From positions 1 through 36,218 of the forward strand of contig CALBSC010000048.1 in the NCBI GenBank assembly GCA_937927685.1: DNA of 36,218 bases. The letters are read 5' to 3'. Source of the stretch: an uncultured Burkholderiales bacterium (GTDB lineage Bacteria > Pseudomonadota > Gammaproteobacteria > Burkholderiales > Burkholderiaceae_C). Position numbers and translations under genes: made by a program. Below, piece after piece: positions 30,685 through 36,218 of the stretch. Every line of letters begins with the position of its first letter. Positions within the stretch are counted from its first letter, which is position 1. Below the pieces are notes generated by a model. That model worked only from the letters and a program-made list of their open reading frames with translations. It was not told where the DNA came from and ran no database searches.

Positions 30685-32821
30685 GCCGGGCCAGGCCTTC
30701 CAGCAGCACCTCCTGAGACGACACCTTGGCCATGGGCGGCAACGCCGCCATCAAACGCCGCCCATAGCCCGTCGTGGACAGCCGGGTGTCACAGACCACC
30801 AGCACGCCACGGTCGGTCTCGCGGCGAATCAGACGACCGGCGCCTTGCTTGAGTGACACCGCTGCCTCGGGCAGAAAATAATCCTTGAAAGGGCTTCGCC
30901 CCTGCTCGTTCAGGCGATCACTGCGCGCCTGCACCACCGGATCGTTCGGCGGCGGAAAGGGCAGCTTGTCAATGATGACCGCCTGCAGGGCCTCACCCGG
31001 CACATCAAAGCCTTCCCAGAACGTGGCCGACGCCACCAGCACACAGCCACGGCCCGCGTCATCGGTCCCCAGCCGGAAACGGTCCATCAATTCGCGCTTG
31101 GACCCCTGTCCCTGAACGAGTACCTGAACACGGGTATCTTCTGCGAACACCTGCTGTAACTGATCACCAATGGACTGCAGCGCTCGCAGCGTGGTGGTCA
31201 GCACCAGGGTGCGCCCCCCCAGCACACGCACCACCCGTGCAGCCAATTCGCCCACCTGCTGGCTGTGCTGCGGGTCGCTGGGCAAGACCATGTCCCGCGG
31301 CACAAAGAGTACCGCCTGCCGGGGATAGTCAAACGGGCTGCTGACCTGCAGGACGCGGGCCGACTCCAGTCCACAGGGTTCGGTGAACCAGCGCAGCGCC
31401 GGTTCATCCCCCAGCGTGGCCGAGGTGAAGATCCAACTGCGCGGTACCGCGCGAGTCTGGGCAAGGTCCTGGCCGGCGGCTTCAGCGGTCGCGCGCAAGG
31501 CATCGTCTTGAGAGTATTGCTGAGGGTCGTCCTGAATGTCGTCCTGAGCGTCGTCCCACGGCGCATTTTGCGCCTCCTGCCGAGACACGCGATCGGGCGC
31601 ATCCGCGCCCAGCAGACGGGTACGAACCGTCTCGGCAATGTCCAGCGGAGCTTCCAAAAGCCGCACTTGTGCCCCCACTTCGACCCAACGCACACATCCG
31701 CTGGCCAGCGGGGCCTGAAACGCTTTCAATCGCATCAGCACCTCGACCACGCGCTCTTGCAGGCGCACAAAATCGGGGGCCGTCTGCACCACCAGCTCCA
31801 GGCCATCTCCCAGCGCTTCACACGCGGTTTGCACCTGAAGCAAGCCAGCCTGCCAGGCCTCGGGCTCTAGGCCGTCTGGCACCGGGCCCGCCCACGCCAG
31901 ACGCGCGCTTCGGGACGACTTGGCAAACAGCAGCCGCAGGTCGCGCGCCGACAACTCCACCGCCGAAGTCAGCGCACTCCAGTCGACCAGTCCCTGCGCG
32001 AGGGTGAGACCGGCGGCCAGGCTGTCGCGGGCCAGCTCGATCAGCTGGGTCGAGCCGAGTTGTTGCCCCAGAAACTGCACACCGGTTTCGTTGAGCTGAT
32101 GCGCCTCATCAAACACCACCACGCGCACCGAGGGCAGCAACTCGGCCATGCCGGTTTCACGCACCGCCAGGTCGGCAAAGAACAGGTGGTGGTTGATGAC
32201 GACGATGTCAGCGGCCAGCGCGTTCTTGCGGGCCTGCATCACCGGACACTCGCGGTAGTGGCCGCACTCACTGCCCAGGCAGTTCTCGCGCGTGGACGTG
32301 ATGAAGGGCAACAGCGATGACCGCTCATCCAGCCCCGGCAGTTCGGCCAGATCACCGCTGCGGGTGCCTTGCGCCCAGCGCTCTACCTTGGCCAGCAGGG
32401 CCACCGTGGCGCGATCGGGCAGCAAGGCCTCGCGACGGGCCAGCTCCAACCGGTGCGGGCACAGGTAGCTGGCTCGGCCCTTGAGCAGGGCCAGGCGCAC
32501 GGGCATGCCAAAGGCCGCGGCCAGGCGCGGCAAATCACGGGCAAAGAGTTGATCCTGCAGGGCTTTGGTGGCGGTACTCACCAGCACGCGTTCACCACTC
32601 AGCAAGGCCGGAACCAGGTAGGCAAAGGTCTTGCCCACCCCGGTGCCCGCTTCGACCACCAGACTACCGCCCTGCTCCACGGTTTGCGCGACAGCCAGGG
32701 CCATGTCGGTCTGGCCGCTGCGCGGGCGAAACGCCGCGTCCGCGCGAGACAGCACACCGCCAGCACGAAACGCTTCTTGTACCGCAGCGGCGAGGCCCAG
32801 GGGGCTTGCCGGCTCACTCAT
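30656..32821 (-). CDS. dinG: ATP-dependent DNA helicase, DinG/YoaA family
   Basis: A 721-aa superfamily 2 helicase of the XPD type. Walker A VEAGTGVGKT places Lys64. Four cysteines for a 4Fe-4S cluster are at 121, 181, 186 and 192 (LCPHRL and NCLGSECGHYREC). Walker B is VVVFDEAHQLNE, and late motifs include FTSATLGD, ATFWEGFDVPG and KQGAGRLIRRETDRG. It unwinds DNA 5' to 3' and helps resolve R-loops and replication conflicts. An acidic insert near residue 420-440 comes from a 12-nt tandem repeat. The start ATG at 32821 overlaps the lipoprotein stop by ATGA. DinG versus YoaA cannot be separated firmly. Confidence 0.95.
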   Translation of the reverse strand: MSEPASPLGLAAAVQEAFRAGGVLSRADAAFRPRSGQTDMALAVAQTVEQGGSLVVEAGTGVGKTFAYLVPALLSGERVLVSTATKALQDQLFARDLPRLAAAFGMPVRLALLKGRASYLCPHRLELARREALLPDRATVALLAKVERWAQGTRSGDLAELPGLDERSSLLPFITSTRENCLGSECGHYRECPVMQARKNALAADIVVINHHLFFADLAVRETGMAELLPSVRVVVFDEAHQLNETGVQFLGQQLGSTQLIELARDSLAAGLTLAQGLVDWSALTSAVELSARDLRLLFAKSSRSARLAWAGPVPDGLEPEAWQAGLLQVQTACEALGDGLELVVQTAPDFVRLQERVVEVLMRLKAFQAPLASGCVRWVEVGAQVRLLEAPLDIAETVRTRLLGADAPDRVSRQEAQNAPWDDAQDDIQDDPQQYSQDDALRATAEAAGQDLAQTRAVPRSWIFTSATLGDEPALRWFTEPCGLESARVLQVSSPFDYPRQAVLFVPRDMVLPSDPQHSQQVGELAARVVRVLGGRTLVLTTTLRALQSIGDQLQQVFAEDTRVQVLVQGQGSKRELMDRFRLGTDDAGRGCVLVASATFWEGFDVPGEALQAVIIDKLPFPPPNDPVVQARSDRLNEQGRSPFKDYFLPEAAVSLKQGAGRLIRRETDRGVLVVCDTRLSTTGYGRRLMAALPPMAKVSSQEVLLEGLARLTTVSTRTS
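31526..31561. repeat. 12-nt tandem repeat inside dinG
   Basis: Three in-frame copies of a 12-nt unit, GTCGTCCTGAAT (31526-31537), GTCGTCCTGAGC (31538-31549) and GTCGTCCCACGG (31550-31561, partial), lie on the plus strand. Read on the coding strand they give the acidic run WDDAQDDIQDDP. A degenerate further unit may lie at about 31503-31525. Copy number changes would keep the reading frame. Confidence 0.8.
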
Positions 32822-33246
32822 CGAGGAGCACCCGTGCCGCTGGACGCCCCCTCCGAACCCGGGGGCAGTTCAGCCGGATCCGCCTGGAGTTTGCGCTGGC
32901 GCTCTTCACGGTCGAGCGCATTCAAACGCAACTCCTGGGTGCGCAACTGATGCTTGACCTCGTTGTGGCGGGTCATGGCCTCGCGCCGGCAATCGTTCAC
33001 GGCAAAGCGTTGGTAGCACTCGCGCATGGCGTTTTGCAGCCGATCCTGTTCGCGCGCGCGCAAGCGTTCGATGTCCTGTCGTGTCGGGTTGTCGGGCAGC
33101 GGCAGGGGGGGCCACGGGGGTGCAGACGAACACGCGGACAACCCGGCCAACAACAGGGACAGCCCCCAGGCGGGAACAAAGAGGGGGCGCCCCGGACAGG
33201 CTGGTTCAATGGTCAACGAGACCTGGACAGACAACAAGCGCTTCAT
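32818..33246 (-). CDS. Uncharacterised small lipoprotein with a paired-cysteine motif
   Basis: A 142-aa protein I do not recognise as a named family. A hydrophobic segment (VPAWGLSLLLAGLSAC) ends in a lipobox LSAC with Cys39, suggesting lipidation, although the N-region before it is unusually long. The mature part starts with a proline-rich stretch (PPWPPLPLPDNP) and then a charged, probably helical or coiled region (RQDIERLRAREQDRLQNAM, QLRTQELRLNALDREERQRK). The motif ECYQRFAVNDCRREA has two cysteines spaced C-x8-C that could form a disulfide. The ATG overlaps the zapE TGA and its own TGA overlaps the dinG ATG, so all three are translationally coupled. Confidence 0.8.
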   Translation of the reverse strand: MKRLLSVQVSLTIEPACPGRPLFVPAWGLSLLLAGLSACSSAPPWPPLPLPDNPTRQDIERLRAREQDRLQNAMRECYQRFAVNDCRREAMTRHNEVKHQLRTQELRLNALDREERQRKLQADPAELPPGSEGASSGTGAPR

Positions 33247-34340
33247 GTGAGCGCAGTATCCACCACCCGACGCTCAAGCGCCAGGAATTCCGCCGATTGC
33301 ATCTCGGTCAACCGTGACACGGTGCGCGGGAATTCGTGTGACAAAGGACCCTCGGTGTAGAGTTCCTCGGCCGGCACCGCCGCCGACAGCACCAACTTGA
33401 CACGACGGTCATACAGCACATCGACCAGCCAGGTGAAGCGTCGGGCTTCGGAGGCCATGCGCACCGGCATGTGCGGCACATCGCTCAGGATGACGGTGTG
33501 GAACTGGCTGGCAATTTCCAGGTAGTCGTTTTGCGAGCGCGGCCCGCCACACAGGGTCTTGAAATCAAACCACACCACGCCGCCAGCGCGTCGCTTGGCA
33601 CGGATCTGGCGTGCCTCGATGGTCATGACCGGGTCTTCGTCCTGACTTTCAGCCAGACGATCAAAGGTGTGGGACAGCTTCTCGTCCGCCTCGGACCCGT
33701 TGGGCGTGATGTACAGGTCCACCTGCTCCAGGGTTTGCCGGCGATAGTCGGTGCCGTTGTCCACGTTGAGGACTTCAAGACGGCTGTTGAGCAACTCGAT
33801 GGCCGGCAGGATGCGGTCACGGTGCAAGCCGCCCGGGTACAAATCGTCGGGCTTGAAGTTGGAGGTGGTGACAAACCCCACCCCGTGCTTGAAGAGCGCA
33901 TCCAGCAGGCGATGAAGGATCATCGCGTCCGTGATGTCGGCCACATGGAATTCATCAAAGCACAACAGCTTGTAGCGTTGGGCCATGCGCTGGCCCAGCA
34001 CGTCCAAGGGGTTGACGGTGCCTTGCAACTCGCGCAGTTCACGGTGGACTTCGCGCATGAACTCGTGAAAGTGCAAACGCGTCTTGCGCTCGATGGGCAC
34101 CGCGCTGAAAAAGCAATCCATGAGAAAACTTTTTCCGCGACCGACACCACCATACATGTACACGCCCCGGGGAATCTCGGGGCGGTAGATCAGTTTTTTG
34201 AGCGAGTTGGAGCGCTTGGACTTGTAATGGGCCCAGTCGGTGGCGCAACGCTCCAGCGAAGCGACCGCGCGCAGCTGCGCCGGGTCCGACTGGTACCCAC
34301 GCTGCTGCAACTCGCGTTCGTATGCCTCTTGAACCGACAT
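33243..34340 (-). CDS. zapE: Cell division protein ZapE (AFG1-like ATPase)
   Basis: A 365-aa P-loop ATPase of the AFG1/ZapE family. Walker A GGVGRGKS spans residues 64-71; Walker B is LLCFDEFHVADI, and VGFVTTSNFKPDDLYPGGLHR is conserved. In E. coli ZapE binds FtsZ and is needed when division is stressed or at high temperature; related proteins assist membrane protein quality control. The start ATG at 34340 (MSVQEAYERELQQRGYQ) fits the family. It begins 8 nt downstream of lpdA, so it is probably part of the 2-oxoglutarate dehydrogenase transcript, as in many Burkholderiales. Confidence 0.96.
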   Translation of the reverse strand: MSVQEAYERELQQRGYQSDPAQLRAVASLERCATDWAHYKSKRSNSLKKLIYRPEIPRGVYMYGGVGRGKSFLMDCFFSAVPIERKTRLHFHEFMREVHRELRELQGTVNPLDVLGQRMAQRYKLLCFDEFHVADITDAMILHRLLDALFKHGVGFVTTSNFKPDDLYPGGLHRDRILPAIELLNSRLEVLNVDNGTDYRRQTLEQVDLYITPNGSEADEKLSHTFDRLAESQDEDPVMTIEARQIRAKRRAGGVVWFDFKTLCGGPRSQNDYLEIASQFHTVILSDVPHMPVRMASEARRFTWLVDVLYDRRVKLVLSAAVPAEELYTEGPLSHEFPRTVSRLTEMQSAEFLALERRVVDTALT

Positions 34341-34348
34341 GGGTCGGG

Positions 34349-35773
<1,425 letters not shown>

Positions 35774-35806
35774 GATGGTGTGAAGGTTCGGTTGAGGGTG
35801 CGACAG

Positions 35807-35833
35807 GGCCCGTGCACGGGTGCGCAACGGGCC
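35807..35833. promoter_or_regulatory. GC-rich hairpin between odhB and lpdA
   Basis: GGCCCGT (35807-35813) and ACGGGCC (35827-35833) form a perfect 7-bp stem around a 13-nt loop that can add three more pairs. It lies in the 76-nt gap between the E2 and E3 genes. No T-run follows. It could protect the odhB message or set the E2:E3 ratio; this is inferred from position. Confidence 0.4.
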
Positions 35834-35849
35834 GTGACGATCAGGGGAC

Positions 35850-36218
35850 TCAGATGTCGAACAGCAGGCGCGACGGGTCTTCCAGCGCTTCCTTCATGGC
35901 GACGAGGCCCAGCACGGCCTCGCGGCCGTCGATGATGCGGTGGTCATACGACATCGCGAAGTAGTTCATGGGACGCACCACCACCTGCCCGTTCTCCACC
36001 ATGGCGCGGTCCTTGGTGGCGTGAACGCCCAGGATGGCCGACTGGGGCGGGTTGATGATGGGGGTGGACATCATGGAGCCGAAGGTGCCGCCATTGGAGA
36101 TGGAGAACGTGCCGCCCGTCATCTCTTCAATGCCCAACTTGCCGTCGCGTGCCTTGTTGCCGAACTCGGCGATCTTCTTCTCGATGTCGGCAAAGCTCAT
36201 CTGGTCGGCGTTGCGCAG
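35850..36218 (-). CDS. odhB: Dihydrolipoyllysine succinyltransferase E2 (OdhB/SucB), C-terminal fragment
   Basis: The last 122 codons of the E2 component of 2-oxoglutarate dehydrogenase; the gene continues to the right of the window. The visible part belongs to the acyltransferase catalytic domain: EMTGGTFSISNGGTFGSMMS, INPPQSAILGVH, and the active-site motif SYDHRIIDGREAV with its catalytic His and Asp. It ends PSRLLFDI. The lipoyl and E1-binding domains lie outside. The reading frame is open through base 36218, so the ATG at 36200 is internal and not the start. Together with lpdA it marks the TCA-cycle odh operon. Confidence 0.96.
   Translation of the reverse strand: MRNADQMSFADIEKKIAEFGNKARDGKLGIEEMTGGTFSISNGGTFGSMMSTPIINPPQSAILGVHATKDRAMVENGQVVVRPMNYFAMSYDHRIIDGREAVLGLVAMKEALEDPSRLLFDI

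Overview
The window is a GC-rich chromosomal segment of a betaproteobacterium, most likely order Burkholderiales, family Comamonadaceae. Three things support this: a HisZ next to PurA, housekeeping protein sequences of betaproteobacterial type, and the fusion of two gene clusters that are separate in E. coli. I find about 37 protein genes, two of them cut by the window edges, packed with almost no spacer. There are no rRNA, tRNA, CRISPR, insertion sequence, phage or integron features, and no gap without a gene exceeds about 260 nt.

Left part (1-10.8 kb), mixed strands. It opens with the end of a polar amino-acid ABC ATPase, then a short CaiB/BaiF-AMACR-type acyl-CoA enzyme followed by a GLOD5-like VOC protein. 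Next come a YgiQ radical SAM protein (minus) divergent from an SDR reductase, a split CHR-family chromate/anion transporter pair, rlmB, an LolD/YbbA-type ABC ATPase divergent from a TesA-like SGNH esterase, the tRNA 2-selenouridine synthase mnmH, and a MetC-like PLP enzyme.

Central part (10.8-26.4 kb), all minus strand. This is one long co-directional run. In transcription order it is ndk, rlmN, rodZ-like, ispG, hisS, yfgM-like, bamB, der, hfq, hflX, hflK, hflC, a DUF2065/YjeT small membrane protein, hisZ, purA and a purine-type phosphoribosyltransferase. It joins the E. coli-type rlmN-rodZ-ispG-hisS-yfgM-bamB-der group to the E. coli-type hfq-hflX-hflK-hflC-yjeT-purA group. It couples nucleotide metabolism, translation, isoprenoid synthesis, outer-membrane assembly, sRNA regulation and membrane proteolysis control.

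Right part (26.5-36.2 kb). scpB and rluB overlap by ATGA, rluD is divergent from bamD, and bamD and dinG converge with overlapping 3' ends. A minus-strand operon runs in from the right edge: odhB (partial), lpdA, zapE, an undescribed small lipoprotein and dinG. The last three are joined by ATGA stop/start overlaps.

I do not see a convincing new multi-gene system such as defence, secretion or biosynthesis. The items most worth a second look are a RodZ homologue without its usual C-terminal domain, an uncharacterised two-cysteine lipoprotein coupled to zapE and dinG, an in-frame 12-nt repeat in dinG, an intra-operon terminator-like element after hisS, and a compact AMACR-like/VOC gene pair.
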